Of a DNA stretch of 64,000 bases, positions 17,620 to 25,436 are shown piece after piece. Positions within the stretch are counted from its first letter, which is position 1. Each line of letters begins with the position of its first letter. Origin of the DNA: Candidatus Saccharibacteria bacterium UBA2951 (lineage in GTDB: Bacteria > Patescibacteriota > Saccharimonadia > Saccharimonadales > Saccharimonadaceae); the NCBI GenBank assembly GCA_002348615.1, contig DEBR01000005.1, positions 108,343 to 172,342 of the forward strand, in the 5' to 3' direction. The translations under genes were made by a program, and so were the position numbers. Below the pieces are notes generated by a model. The model did no database searches. It saw nothing but the letters and a program-made list of their open reading frames with translations, and had not been told where the DNA came from.

Positions 17620-18441
17620 ATGTACGCATTCGGACCAATTCCGCGCCAAAAACGTACCGGTAGGATTATCGGGACGCATCAAAAAATCGACCGTGTCGCG
17701 CGACGCCACTTGTCGCGTCATATTACGAGCCTTCCGTTTCCAGCAATCTCCGAAATATTGCATTTCGAAGGGTCACGCGGACCTGACGGCGTCAAGCTCA
17801 AAAGCCCCGGCCGGGATGAACCGCGCCACTTCATCGACCCAAAAGCGATAACGGCAGATGACCAGTTGCTTCAAACGATCAACGATCACAGTCTCAACCT
17901 GACCTCGGCACTCAAATCGTCTGACATGACTCGTGCCGCGTTCGAAGCCGCGTGGCTCGCGCATGCTGTCACCGACGGCCTGACGCCAGCCCATCATGAC
18001 CCCTTCGATGAACAGGTCAAAATGTTACGTAACGATGACACGGAGCCGGTGAATGTACGTAGCAAGGTAATCATGGCAGGGAACGGTTCGCGCCGGCAGT
18101 TCATTCGGAATAACTGGCATTATTGGGGCGCGAAGGGAATTATGACAACTCACACTTTGTTCGAGGCGGGTGTTGCGACGACGGCCAAGCCATTGGCGTT
18201 CAAGAATGCCGCCGCCGACACGGAAGACCTAACAGAACTTCAAGAACGTGGATTTCGGGCGATTTATATCGATATGATACGCGCCATCGACTCACTTGGT
18301 ATGTACGAGCGCTTTAAGCGTGATGGCTGGACCCGCACTCTGGCGCAGCAAACCACCCGTGAGCTGATACCGACGATCATACATGCCGTTGAATTAGCCT
18401 GGATCGAGGCTTACGACCGCGCGCTTAAGGAGATGGAATGA
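17620..18441 (+). CDS. Phospholipase C/P1 nuclease superfamily-like protein
   Basis: Probable zinc-dependent hydrolase fold of 273 residues. The segment WLAHAVTDGLTPAHHDPF (about residues 110-127) has the HxxxDxxxPxHH pattern of zinc-dependent phospholipase C and S1/P1 nucleases, and further His residues (THQK near 20, HYWG near 168, TTH near 177) could supply other metal ligands. There is no signal peptide, although exported members of this superfamily usually have one, so it may act inside the cell or use another route. GGAG precedes the ATG by 8 nt. It overlaps rsmD by four bases. Substrate is unknown; the superfamily call is moderate. Confidence 0.6.
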   Translation: MYAFGPIPRQKRTGRIIGTHQKIDRVARRHLSRHITSLPFPAISEILHFEGSRGPDGVKLKSPGRDEPRHFIDPKAITADDQLLQTINDHSLNLTSALKSSDMTRAAFEAAWLAHAVTDGLTPAHHDPFDEQVKMLRNDDTEPVNVRSKVIMAGNGSRRQFIRNNWHYWGAKGIMTTHTLFEAGVATTAKPLAFKNAAADTEDLTELQERGFRAIYIDMIRAIDSLGMYERFKRDGWTRTLAQQTTRELIPTIIHAVELAWIEAYDRALKEME

Positions 18442-18977
18442 ACGTCCGTATCATTTCTGGGTTGTACGGCGGGCGGATCATCGACGCTCCCGATCGTCGG
18501 TCCACGCACGCCATGAGCGAACGGGCCAGAAACGCATTGTTCAACAGTATTGCGAGCGAACTTGAAGGCGCCCGTGTGCTGGACGCCTTTGCGGGTTCCG
18601 GAAGTCTTGGAATCGAGGCGCTGAGCCGCGGGGCTTCGTACACTGTTTTTATTGAAAAAGATCGTATTGCCGCGAAAATCATTCAAAAGAATCTTGACCT
18701 GTTAAAAATCCAAGATGGGAAGGTCATTAAAACCACGGTCTCGAATTGGCTTGAAACATCCGACGAGGAGCTGTTTGACGTCATTCTAGCGGACCCTCCC
18801 TATCATGACCCTCAGTTTTCCACAGTTACACGTCTGTTCGGACTTCTCAAACCAGGCGCGCTTATGGTATTATCGCACTCAGGTAAGGGTGAGGTTCCTT
18901 CCAAGACCGGAGTTGTTGTGGTGGACAATCGTAGTTATGGAAACCTGAACCTCACTCTCTACCGCCGAGACGCCTGA
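18438..18977 (+). CDS. rsmD: 16S rRNA (guanine966-N2)-methyltransferase RsmD
   Basis: Methylates G966 in the P-site region of 16S rRNA using S-adenosylmethionine. The 179-residue product starts MNVRIISGLYGGRII, has the SAM-binding motif VLDAFAGSGSLGIEALSRGA (about 49-68), the acidic residue in VFIEKD, and the catalytic DPPY (about 118-121). These match RsmD closely. It is translationally coupled to the preceding gene through ATGA overlap. Its stop codon lies in the loop of the terminator that ends the unit. The usual downstream neighbour coaD is absent. Confidence 0.94.
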   Translation: MNVRIISGLYGGRIIDAPDRRSTHAMSERARNALFNSIASELEGARVLDAFAGSGSLGIEALSRGASYTVFIEKDRIAAKIIQKNLDLLKIQDGKVIKTTVSNWLETSDEELFDVILADPPYHDPQFSTVTRLFGLLKPGALMVLSHSGKGEVPSKTGVVVVDNRSYGNLNLTLYRRDA

Positions 18978-18992
18978 AAAGGCGTCTTTTTT
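18968..18992 (+). terminator. Intrinsic terminator after rsmD
   Basis: AGACGCC (18968-18974) pairs with GGCGTCT (18981-18987) and is followed by six T. The rsmD TGA lies within the loop, so coding and termination signals overlap. Confidence 0.85.
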
Positions 18993-19006
18993 GAACATTG
19001 CATATA

Positions 19007-19035
19007 TTGACAGAATTACACATAAGCAGTATAAT
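19007..19035 (+). promoter_or_regulatory. Consensus promoter of the 58-codon microgene
   Basis: TTGACA (19007-19012), exactly 17 bases, TATAAT (19030-19035): a perfect match to the housekeeping sigma-70 consensus. Strong constitutive expression of the downstream small gene is expected. Confidence 0.85.
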
Positions 19036-19080
19036 AATACTGATGGCAACTGTGTCATCCAGACTTGGAAGGAGCCAGAA

Positions 19081-19257
19081 ATGGCCAACCGTGAAGAGAC
19101 GCCGAAAGCTTCTCTCATCGCTCAAGCGCCGCGCACCCGTCACGCTGAACTCAGCGAGATCGGGGCCGTACGCGACCCTGACAAGCCGCATGGCTTCACG
19201 GCTCCGATTGAGCCGCCACGAAGCCATCGTCCCGAGGACTGCGAGCGCGACACCTGA
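19081..19257 (+). CDS. GC-rich 58-residue microprotein
   Basis: Unrecognised. The product (MANREETPKASLIAQAPRTR to the C-terminal ERDT) is hydrophilic, rich in Pro, Arg, Glu and Asp, has one Cys and no membrane segment or signal; it is probably disordered. Reality is supported by its own consensus promoter, a GGAAGGAG ribosome-binding site 6 nt before the ATG, and a dedicated terminator hairpin. Its codons end mostly in G or C, unlike the neighbouring genes, and the second microgene at 63533 shares this bias. Transfer from a GC-rich (actinobacterial) host is a possible source, by inference. A small regulatory RNA instead of a protein cannot be excluded. Confidence 0.6.
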   Translation: MANREETPKASLIAQAPRTRHAELSEIGAVRDPDKPHGFTAPIEPPRSHRPEDCERDT

Positions 19258-19277
19258 TCGCGCGAGCTGTCCTCACC

Positions 19278-19309
19278 AACGCCACCTCGTCTTCGGACGG
19301 AGTGGCGTT
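19278..19309 (+). terminator. Terminator-like hairpin after the microgene
   Basis: AACGCCAC (19278-19285) pairs with GTGGCGTT (19302-19309); inside it CGTC and GACG enclose a TTCG tetraloop. The following tract (TCACTTTC) is only moderately T-rich. Confidence 0.65.
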
Positions 19310-19328
19310 TCACTTTCATCATAAAAAA

Positions 19329-19348
19329 TACCGGCATTACAGCCGGTA
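19329..19348. terminator. Bidirectional terminator between microgene and tRNA-Leu
   Basis: TACCGGC and GCCGGTA enclose a 6-nt loop. T runs flank both sides (AGTTTTTA on plus, TTTTTTAT on minus), so it can stop plus-strand read-through and end the minus-strand tRNA transcript. Confidence 0.75.
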
Positions 19349-19355
19349 GTTTTTA

Positions 19356-19440
19356 TGGTGCGCGAGAAAGGACTTGAACCTTCACGCCCGAAGGCACATG
19401 CTCCTAAGGCATGCGTGTCTACCAATTCCACCACTCGCGC
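19356..19440 (-). tRNA. tRNA-Leu (anticodon UAG)
   Basis: On the minus strand, acceptor GCGCGAG pairs with CTCGCGC, followed by A and an encoded CCA. The anticodon arm is CATGC-CTTAGGA-GCATG, giving UAG, which reads CUN leucine codons. A long variable arm (TGCCTTCGGGCG) and the T loop GTTCAAGTC fit a class II tRNA-Leu. Confidence 0.95.
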
Positions 19441-19536
19441 ATCTTTCTAGACTATAGCAAAGTTGAGCCGTAGTTTAAAGATGTAGCAATCAGGCGTACC
19501 GCTTGTGCTATGATAAGTATCAAATGGGAACATCAC

Positions 19537-21147
19537 GTGAATAAGATCGCACACTACCTTAATACTCACATGCTTGGCGAAGTTATCGTCAACAAGAACG
19601 TCCGCGAGGCATTCGCGACCGACGGCAGCGTGCTTAGTTATGTGCCAGATATGGTAGCTTACCCGCGTGCCACAAGTGACATTCGCAAGATTGCCCGCTT
19701 TTCATGGCAGCTGGCCGAAAAGGGACACACGCTGCCGCTCACGGTCCGCGGTGCGGGGTCCGATACGACGGGTGGTGCCGTTGGTAATGGCATGATTATC
19801 GCGACTACGCCGCATTTGAATCGTATTTTCGAGTACGATTCAGGTCAAAAACTTGTCCGCCTTCAACCGGGGGTAACCGTGAACGCGCTCCATAATGCGC
19901 TCTCGCTTCACGGTACGGCGATCCCCGAGCTTCGGTGGGACCACCAGCAGGCCAGCTTAGGAGGCGCGATCGCGTCACAGCGCGGTGCAGTCGAATACGT
20001 AGACCAGCTAGAAGTGGTGCTCGCGAATGGTGACGTGCTACAGACCAAACGGCTGTCAAAACGCGAACTTGAAAAGAAGAAAGGTCAGCAAAACTTCGAA
20101 GGCGAAATTTACCGAGGTGTCGACGCACTTATTGAAGATAATTCGGATCTTTTGGACGAAATGGTTGCCAGTGACGAACGGCTCGACCATGAGGGATACG
20201 TAGGCTTGGAAATGGTGAAGGAAAAGAACGGATCGTTCGACCTGACACCGCTTTTCGTTGGAAGCCAGGGAAGCCTTGGCATCATTTCTGAAATGATTCT
20301 GCGCGCAGATTTCGTGAATCAAAATCCCTCCATGATCGTGGCCGCCTTCGGTGACCGCGGAGCCGCCAGGGACGCGCTGGATATCATTGATGACATCGAC
20401 CCAGCGGCAGTCGAATACGTTGATGCCAAATATTTTGAAGCCGCTGCACTAGCCGGTAAGACCTTCCAGTTCTACGATGACGCCAAAGAAAAGTTCGGTT
20501 CGGTCGCGGCCATCATTATTGTCACAATCAACGACTTCAACGAGCGCGCTCGGGTGCGCAAAATGAAAAAGCTCGAGTCGCGTCTTAAGCCGGTCGAAGC
20601 CCTCGTTGTCGGTGACGCGGATTATCTGAATAGCGACCTGCGTGCCCTTAGCTCGGTCACCTATTGGCTGTTAAATCCTGAAAAAGATGATTTCTCATCA
20701 CCGCCGCTGCTCGACGGTATGTTCGTTCCATTGGACCGGTTCGACGTATTCGCCGACGCGCTAGATACGCTTGCGAAGCACCATCATGTCACGCTTGCGC
20801 TGTACGGTCGTCCGCTTGATGAACTTTGGTATGTCCGGCCGCTACTTCGTATGGGCGCGGTCGCAGACAAGCAAAAGCTATTCAAGTTAACAGCGGAAGT
20901 CGCCGCATTGGTACGAAAACACGACGGCGCACCATTCGGCGCGTCCGGCGATGGACGACTGGGGGCAGGGCTACGTCTAGAATCTGACAGGCACCAAGAG
21001 CTGTTCAAAAAGCTCAAGGACATCTTTGATCCCAATGGCACGTTGAATCCTGGCGTCAAGCATGGCACGACCGTACACGAACTTGCGAAGCAGCTGCGCC
21101 ATGGCTACGATGGCGCTGCGGCCACTGGTTATTTGGCTAAGTTTTAG
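19537..21147 (+). CDS. FAD-binding (GlcD-like) oxidoreductase
   Basis: Flavin-dependent dehydrogenase of the PCMH-type FAD family (glycolate or lactate oxidase-like); substrate not known. The product has the FAD-binding N-terminal half (about 30-210) with YPRATSDIRKIARF, LPLTVRGAGSDTTGGAVGNGMII and the strand LVRLQPGVTVNALHNAL, and a C-terminal cap ending DIFDPNGTLNPGVK, typical for the family. The GTG at 19537 (VNKIAHYLNTHMLGEV) is preferred: an in-frame ATG at 19510 sits inside the probable -10 box TATGAT (TGCTATGAT). Flanked by two minus-strand tRNA-Leu genes. A role in NAD-independent oxidation feeding quinone would suit the Cyo oxidase nearby but is speculative. Confidence 0.85.
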   Translation: MNKIAHYLNTHMLGEVIVNKNVREAFATDGSVLSYVPDMVAYPRATSDIRKIARFSWQLAEKGHTLPLTVRGAGSDTTGGAVGNGMIIATTPHLNRIFEYDSGQKLVRLQPGVTVNALHNALSLHGTAIPELRWDHQQASLGGAIASQRGAVEYVDQLEVVLANGDVLQTKRLSKRELEKKKGQQNFEGEIYRGVDALIEDNSDLLDEMVASDERLDHEGYVGLEMVKEKNGSFDLTPLFVGSQGSLGIISEMILRADFVNQNPSMIVAAFGDRGAARDALDIIDDIDPAAVEYVDAKYFEAAALAGKTFQFYDDAKEKFGSVAAIIIVTINDFNERARVRKMKKLESRLKPVEALVVGDADYLNSDLRALSSVTYWLLNPEKDDFSSPPLLDGMFVPLDRFDVFADALDTLAKHHHVTLALYGRPLDELWYVRPLLRMGAVADKQKLFKLTAEVAALVRKHDGAPFGASGDGRLGAGLRLESDRHQELFKKLKDIFDPNGTLNPGVKHGTTVHELAKQLRHGYDGAAATGYLAKF

Positions 21148-21160
21148 CCTTAAACAAAAA

Positions 21161-21179
21161 CAGCGACCTACTATCGCTG
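21161..21179. terminator. Bidirectional terminator after the FAD oxidase gene
   Basis: CAGCGA (21161-21166) pairs with TCGCTG (21174-21179). On the minus strand it is followed by a T run (TTTTTG), ending the tRNA-Leu transcript; on plus by ATTTTG. Confidence 0.75.
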
Positions 21180-21187
21180 ATTTTGAA

Positions 21188-21274
21188 TGGTACACGAGAG
21201 AGGACTTGAACCTCCACGTCCCGAAGGACACTAGCACCTGAAGCTAGCGCGTCTACCAATTCCGCCACTCGTGC
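21188..21274 (-). tRNA. tRNA-Leu (anticodon CAG)
   Basis: On the minus strand, acceptor GCACGAG pairs with CTCGTGT (one G-U pair) and an encoded CCA follows. Anticodon arm GCTAG-CTTCAGG-TGCTAG gives CAG. The long variable arm (GTCCTTCGGGAC) identifies a class II tRNA-Leu. It resembles the UAG isoacceptor 1.8 kb upstream. Confidence 0.95.
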
Positions 21275-21339
21275 TCGTACGCCGACAATTATACATGGTA
21301 ACCTTGGAGTATGCCATATCTTCGTAGGGGATTAACACG

Positions 21340-21861
21340 GTGAACGACACGCGCAATGTGACCGACGAGTTCAAAGGAATGTCCGAAGAGGCGATTACTA
21401 AAATCTTGGACAGCCGAGGGTCAGAGCTTCATATCGCGATCGAAAACCTTGAACGAGACTTCAATATAGGGTCGATCGTACGAACGGCGAACGCGTTCGG
21501 TGTCCGTCATGTTCACATAATCGGCCGCAGGCAGTGGAATAAACGCGGTGCCATGGCTACCGACAAATACCTTCACGTCAAACACCACCCAACGGTCAAT
21601 GACTTCGTCGCTCATATAGGTACTACCCGACAAATCATTATCGTCGACAATATCGACGGTGCGGTAGATATCCAAAAGGCGGAGTTACCGAAGAGCAGTG
21701 TTCTGGTGTTTGGATCTGAAAAGTCCGGTGTAAGTGACGATATGAAAGCCAAAGCAACTGCAATCGTAGCGATTCGGCAGCTGGGAAGTACTCGGTCGCT
21801 CAATGTCGGAGCGGCGGCGGCAATAGCCATGTATGAGTGGACACGTCGACACATCTATTGA
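21340..21861 (+). CDS. SpoU/TrmH-family RNA 2'-O-methyltransferase
   Basis: Knotted SPOUT methyltransferase that probably 2'-O-methylates tRNA or rRNA with SAM. The 173-residue product has all three SpoU motifs: NIGSIVRTANAFG (about 42-54) with the catalytic Arg, VLVFGSEKSGVS (about 121-132) and STRSLNVGAAAAIAMYEW (about 148-165). It is a minimal catalytic domain without an N-terminal L30-like substrate-binding domain. The start is a GTG with GGGG about 10 nt upstream; the ATG at codon 14 is an alternative. Target nucleotide cannot be assigned. Confidence 0.9.
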   Translation: MNDTRNVTDEFKGMSEEAITKILDSRGSELHIAIENLERDFNIGSIVRTANAFGVRHVHIIGRRQWNKRGAMATDKYLHVKHHPTVNDFVAHIGTTRQIIIVDNIDGAVDIQKAELPKSSVLVFGSEKSGVSDDMKAKATAIVAIRQLGSTRSLNVGAAAAIAMYEWTRRHIY

Positions 21862-21880
21862 CGACTCATAAAAAAGAATT

Positions 21881-21886
21881 CATAAT
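21881..21886 (+). promoter_or_regulatory. -10 box for the 193-residue gene
   Basis: CATAAT ends exactly 6 nt before ATG 21893, with no ribosome-binding site between; leaderless start predicted. Confidence 0.45.
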
Positions 21887-21892
21887 AAAAGT

Positions 21893-22474
21893 ATGTCGGA
21901 AGCTTTGGAGAATCCATTTCGCCAAATCGGTGAGGCTTTCGTAGTCGCGCGCCCAGATAGTCGGTTTAGCGCCAAACTTGAACGATTTTATAATGACATT
22001 TCACTGCGGCAATTAGGTGGCAGAGCACTTGAATTGGTGTCAGATCGCCGACTTCGCATATACAGCGATCCAATATCGGATGAAACGATAGACAAATACC
22101 CAGATATGACCAGTCTGAAACGGGTATCTGCAATGGAATCGGAATTACGGCGACGCGGACAGATTCGACCGAAAGTGCTGCCTAATGTCGGAGTGGCGCC
22201 AGACATAAAGACGCGCGGAAACACGAAAGAAAAGCCCGGTCTTAAGCTTCATTTTGGCATCGCCATCGACAGCTTGACAGCACTGGCGCTTCAGCGTTCG
22301 GTATTGCTGAATAGGGACGGTACGTTACCAGTGCACTTGACCATCGCCCGTCAGGACATGCGACTCGGCCATGAATTGCCGAGAATCCGAGACGAGCTTT
22401 TAGAAGCTCTTGATGGAACACCACCGTTGACAGTTGAAGGCATCCATCTTACGACCCCGAACCTACGCATTTGA
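21893..22474 (+). CDS. Hypothetical protein with a 2H-phosphoesterase-like HxT motif
   Basis: Not confidently assigned. The 193-residue soluble product contains LPVHLTIARQDMRLGHELP (about residues 144-162), resembling the second HxT motif of 2H phosphoesterases (RNA ligase-like/cyclic phosphodiesterase fold), and LKLHFGIAID (about 117-126), which could be a degenerate first motif. Because the first HxT is not canonical, the family call is weak. The middle is rich in Arg and Lys (ESELRRRGQIRPK). It sits between the SpoU methylase and hisS, an RNA-related setting. Expression is probably from the CATAAT box just upstream. Confidence 0.55.
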   Translation: MSEALENPFRQIGEAFVVARPDSRFSAKLERFYNDISLRQLGGRALELVSDRRLRIYSDPISDETIDKYPDMTSLKRVSAMESELRRRGQIRPKVLPNVGVAPDIKTRGNTKEKPGLKLHFGIAIDSLTALALQRSVLLNRDGTLPVHLTIARQDMRLGHELPRIRDELLEALDGTPPLTVEGIHLTTPNLRI

Positions 22475-22521
22475 CGCTTATCCTTGCTTTCTATCTGTAA
22501 AAATGGCACAATCAGTCCATT

Positions 22522-23859
22522 ATGAGTTCTCTTTCTTCTGCTCCCTACAAAGGCACCCGGGACTACTATCCAGCCGACAAACGCCGCCAAAATTACATAT
22601 TTGGCGTCTGGGCGCGTATGGCTAAGCGATTTGGGTATGAGGAGTACGGAGCACCACTTCTTGAGCCACTTGAAGTCTATACCGCGAAAAGCGGGCAGGA
22701 ACTCGTAGGGGAACAGACATACCGGTTTACCGACCGCGGTGATCGCGATGTTGTTATTCGCCCCGAAATGACACCAAGCATCAGTCGCATGGTGGCAGCG
22801 AAGCGCCAAGAACTGGCGTATCCAGCGAGGTGGTTCAGCATTGCTAACTTTATGCGCTATGAACGACCGCAGCGTGGCCGAGAACGCGAGTTCTGGCAGC
22901 TGAACGTGGACATGTTCGGAGCCGATGGCGTGCAGGCAGACGCTGAAATCATCAGTCTTGGATTCGAAACCATGAAAGCGTTCGGGGCAAAACCGGACAT
23001 GTACGTCATTAAGCTGAACAGCCGCAAGGTCATCGATGCCATGATGCACGACTACCTCGGCCTTGATCCGATTCAAGCGCCCCTGATGGTCAAATTGTTT
23101 GACCGCAAGAACAAGATATCCAACGAGGCCTTCCGCGACCAAGCGATAGAAATCTTTGGGACCGAACAGGCGAAGGAAGGTCTGTCAAAAATCGCGCAGC
23201 TTTTATTAGCCAAAGAGATTGAAAACCTACCAAAAGAGATCGCCGAAAACCCGGCAGTCGAAGAGTTGCACCAGCTCTTTTCAATCTTAAAAGGTAGGGG
23301 TGTTACGAACGCAACCTTCGACATCACGCTCATGCGCGGCTTTGACTACTACACTGGCACGGTCTTCGAATTCTTTGACACGCACCCAGACAATAACCGT
23401 GCAATGTTCGGTGGCGGCCGTTATGACGGACTGGTCGGACTGTTCGGAGCTGAGCCGCTGAGTGCGGTCGGCATGGCGCCTGGTCTTTCTATGACAGAGC
23501 TGTTTCTGGACTCACATGGGCTCATGCCGGAATTCACGTCGACGACGGAAGTCTATGTCGCGGTCCTCGGCGACGCGCTGCCTGGCGCCAGCACATTAAC
23601 CGCGCGGCTTCGTGACGAGGGCGTAAATACCGAGCTTGACATCACCGGCCGCAAAATCGACCGTCAAATTAAAACTGCCGTTAAAAAGCAGATTCCGTAC
23701 GTCCTATTCGTAGGCGAAGAGGAGCTGAAGAACGAGACATACAACCTAAAAGACACACATACTGGCGATGAAGAGACACTGAGCTTCGAACGCCTGGTTA
23801 CACGTGTAAAAGACCGTCGACACAAACATTCGACCGACGTCGACGAGTTGTTCGAGTAG
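22522..23859 (+). CDS. hisS: Histidyl-tRNA synthetase
   Basis: Class II synthetase charging tRNA-His. The 445-residue product has KGTRDYYP near the N-terminus, motif 2 in FMRYERPQRGREREFWQLNVD (split near residues 110-130), the histidine-binding RGFDYYTGTVFEF (about 271-283), motif 3 in GGGRYDGLVGLFG with GMAPG, and a C-terminal anticodon-binding domain with VYVAVLGD. The usual FHQ of motif 2 reads FWQ. ATG 22522 follows a TGGCACAAT extended -10-like box by 9 nt and lacks a ribosome-binding site. Length is normal. Confidence 0.96.
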   Translation: MSSLSSAPYKGTRDYYPADKRRQNYIFGVWARMAKRFGYEEYGAPLLEPLEVYTAKSGQELVGEQTYRFTDRGDRDVVIRPEMTPSISRMVAAKRQELAYPARWFSIANFMRYERPQRGREREFWQLNVDMFGADGVQADAEIISLGFETMKAFGAKPDMYVIKLNSRKVIDAMMHDYLGLDPIQAPLMVKLFDRKNKISNEAFRDQAIEIFGTEQAKEGLSKIAQLLLAKEIENLPKEIAENPAVEELHQLFSILKGRGVTNATFDITLMRGFDYYTGTVFEFFDTHPDNNRAMFGGGRYDGLVGLFGAEPLSAVGMAPGLSMTELFLDSHGLMPEFTSTTEVYVAVLGDALPGASTLTARLRDEGVNTELDITGRKIDRQIKTAVKKQIPYVLFVGEEELKNETYNLKDTHTGDEETLSFERLVTRVKDRRHKHSTDVDELFE

Positions 23860-23886
23860 TTCATATCTGTTATAGTTGGTCTTTGT

Positions 23887-25173
23887 ATGAAGACTCTTGT
23901 TAAACATGTATCACCAACCAAGGTCAAATTGACCATCACGCTCGGCAAAGAGGAACTCGATGCCGCCGAACAGGTGGCACTGACAAAACTCGCACACGAC
24001 GTAAAGGTTCCGGGCTTTCGAAAAGGCAAGGTTCCCGCCAGCGTAGCGGCGAAACATATCGACCCGAACCTGTTAGCACAACAGACAGCCGATGATGCGC
24101 TGTCTAAGGCAGTCGCTGAGGCGTTCTTAGCTGAAGACATTCAGGCATTGGAACGCCCCCAGGTCGAACTGAAAAAATTCGTCCCAGGTCAGGAAATGGA
24201 ATTTACCGCTGAGTCGGAAGTACTTCCGCAAATCAAGCTCGGTAACTACAAGAAACTCGGTGTCAAACCGGAAGCGGTCAAGGTGACCGAAGCCGATGTC
24301 AATGACATTCTGAACCGAATGCGTGAAGGTATGAGCGAAAAGAAGGAAGTGACGCGAAAAGCCAAGGATGGTGACGAAGTGACGATCGACTTTGTCGGTA
24401 AAAAAGACGACATCGCGTTTGACGGCGGGACGGCTAAAGACTACGACTTGAAGCTTGGCTCAAACTCCTTCATTCCTGGGTTTGAAGAAGGTATCGTAGG
24501 CAAGGACATCGGCGACACGTTCGACCTTAAGCTCAAATTTCCTGAAACATATCACGTAGCCGACTTGGCCGGCGCTGACGTCGTATTCACGACTACCCTG
24601 AAGAAGGTTCACGAACTGCAGCTGCCTGAACTCGACGACAAGTTCGCCAAGAAGGCTGACAACCGGCTGAAGACGCTGAAAGAATTAAAAGACGATATAA
24701 AAAATGAACTGAAGGCTCAAAAGGAACGTGAGGCTAATGACAAGCTGAAAGATGAGCTAGTCGGCAAGCTGATCGAAGTATCCGATATTCCTGTGCCGCA
24801 GGTCCTTTTGGACGACCAAGCCCGAAGTATCGAACAGGATATGACACAAAACCTGATGTATCAGGGTCTGACGATTGAACAGTACATAGCGAACAAAGGA
24901 TTCAAGGACCGCCAAGACTGGCACGACAAAGAAGTCGTCCCCGCGGCTGAGAAGCGAGTAAAAGCTGGTCTGGTGTTAGCTGAGCTTTCCAAAGTCGAAA
25001 AGGTTGAAGCCACTGCTGACGAACTCGCGGAGCACATCAATCTGTACAAACAGCAGTACGCAAACAATCCTGAAATGGTCAAAAGGTTCGACGAGCCTGA
25101 AGCCCAGCGCGACATCGCGAACCGTCTACTGACGGAAAAAACCGTCGACCGTTTAGTTGAACTAAACGCCTGA
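23887..25173 (+). CDS. tig: Trigger factor chaperone
   Basis: Ribosome-associated chaperone and peptidyl-prolyl isomerase that meets nascent chains at the exit tunnel. The 428-residue product has the ribosome-docking motif GFRKGKVPAS (about 40-49), a central FKBP-type PPIase domain (about 150-240; GDEVTIDFVGK, FIPGFEEGIVGKDIGD) and a long helical C-terminal cradle. ATG 23887 lies 10 nt after TGTTATAGT, an extended -10 element. Located two genes before clpP; in many bacteria tig, clpP and clpX are adjacent, but clpX is not in this window. Confidence 0.95.
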   Translation: MKTLVKHVSPTKVKLTITLGKEELDAAEQVALTKLAHDVKVPGFRKGKVPASVAAKHIDPNLLAQQTADDALSKAVAEAFLAEDIQALERPQVELKKFVPGQEMEFTAESEVLPQIKLGNYKKLGVKPEAVKVTEADVNDILNRMREGMSEKKEVTRKAKDGDEVTIDFVGKKDDIAFDGGTAKDYDLKLGSNSFIPGFEEGIVGKDIGDTFDLKLKFPETYHVADLAGADVVFTTTLKKVHELQLPELDDKFAKKADNRLKTLKELKDDIKNELKAQKEREANDKLKDELVGKLIEVSDIPVPQVLLDDQARSIEQDMTQNLMYQGLTIEQYIANKGFKDRQDWHDKEVVPAAEKRVKAGLVLAELSKVEKVEATADELAEHINLYKQQYANNPEMVKRFDEPEAQRDIANRLLTEKTVDRLVELNA

Positions 25174-25185
25174 GTATTGTAAAGT
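25157..25185 (+). promoter_or_regulatory. Promoter for the 36-residue membrane peptide gene
   Basis: TTGAAC (25157-25162), 17 bases, TAAAGT (25180-25185). It overlaps the end of tig and would start transcription at about 25192. Confidence 0.5.
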
Positions 25186-25221
25186 TGCTCGCATGCTCCC
25201 GGTAGAAGATTGGAGTATGCC

Positions 25222-25332
25222 ATGAAAAAAGCTGCCGTTTGGTTCGCCGCGGGCGCAGGTACCGTCTTTCTTGCCGCCATCGGATTCCTTGCGTGGGGAA
25301 TGACACAGGACAGCGACGACTACCGCAACTAG
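25222..25332 (+). CDS. 36-residue single-span membrane peptide
   Basis: Unrecognised small protein between tig and clpP. It begins MKKAAVWFAAGAG, has one hydrophobic stretch (about residues 4-27: AVWFAAGAGTVFLAAIGFLA and on), and ends with the acidic tail TQDSDDYRN. The Lys-Lys start, Ala/Gly-rich span and acidic tail suit a small inner-membrane peptide with an N-in orientation; a cleaved signal-like peptide is another reading. A GGAG ribosome-binding site lies 8 nt before the ATG and a promoter is visible upstream. Function unknown; the neighbourhood (chaperone and protease) hints at protein quality control but does not prove it. Confidence 0.6.
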   Translation: MKKAAVWFAAGAGTVFLAAIGFLAWGMTQDSDDYRN

Positions 25333-25389
25333 GAACATCCCTTACCGTTACGAGTTCTCTACCGGGAGCACGTAACACCGAACTATAAA

Positions 25390-25416
25390 TTAGCACTCAT
25401 ATTGCCTGAGTGCTAA
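25390..25416 (+). promoter_or_regulatory. CIRCE operator (HrcA site) upstream of clpP
   Basis: TTAGCACTC (25390-25398), nine bases, GAGTGCTAA (25408-25416): same arms as the clpC element with a different spacer. The -10 box TATACT (25425-25430) follows and ends 6 nt before the clpP ATG, so HrcA bound here would block the -35 region. Confidence 0.93.
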
Positions 25417-25436
25417 TTTTTGTATATACTGAGATT

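Noticed and set aside
22351..23142. 263-codon minus-strand ORF over hisS and its upstream gene
   Set aside because: It overlaps two better-supported plus-strand genes, one a clear HisRS, and its translation has no recognisable motif; a shadow of biased codons.
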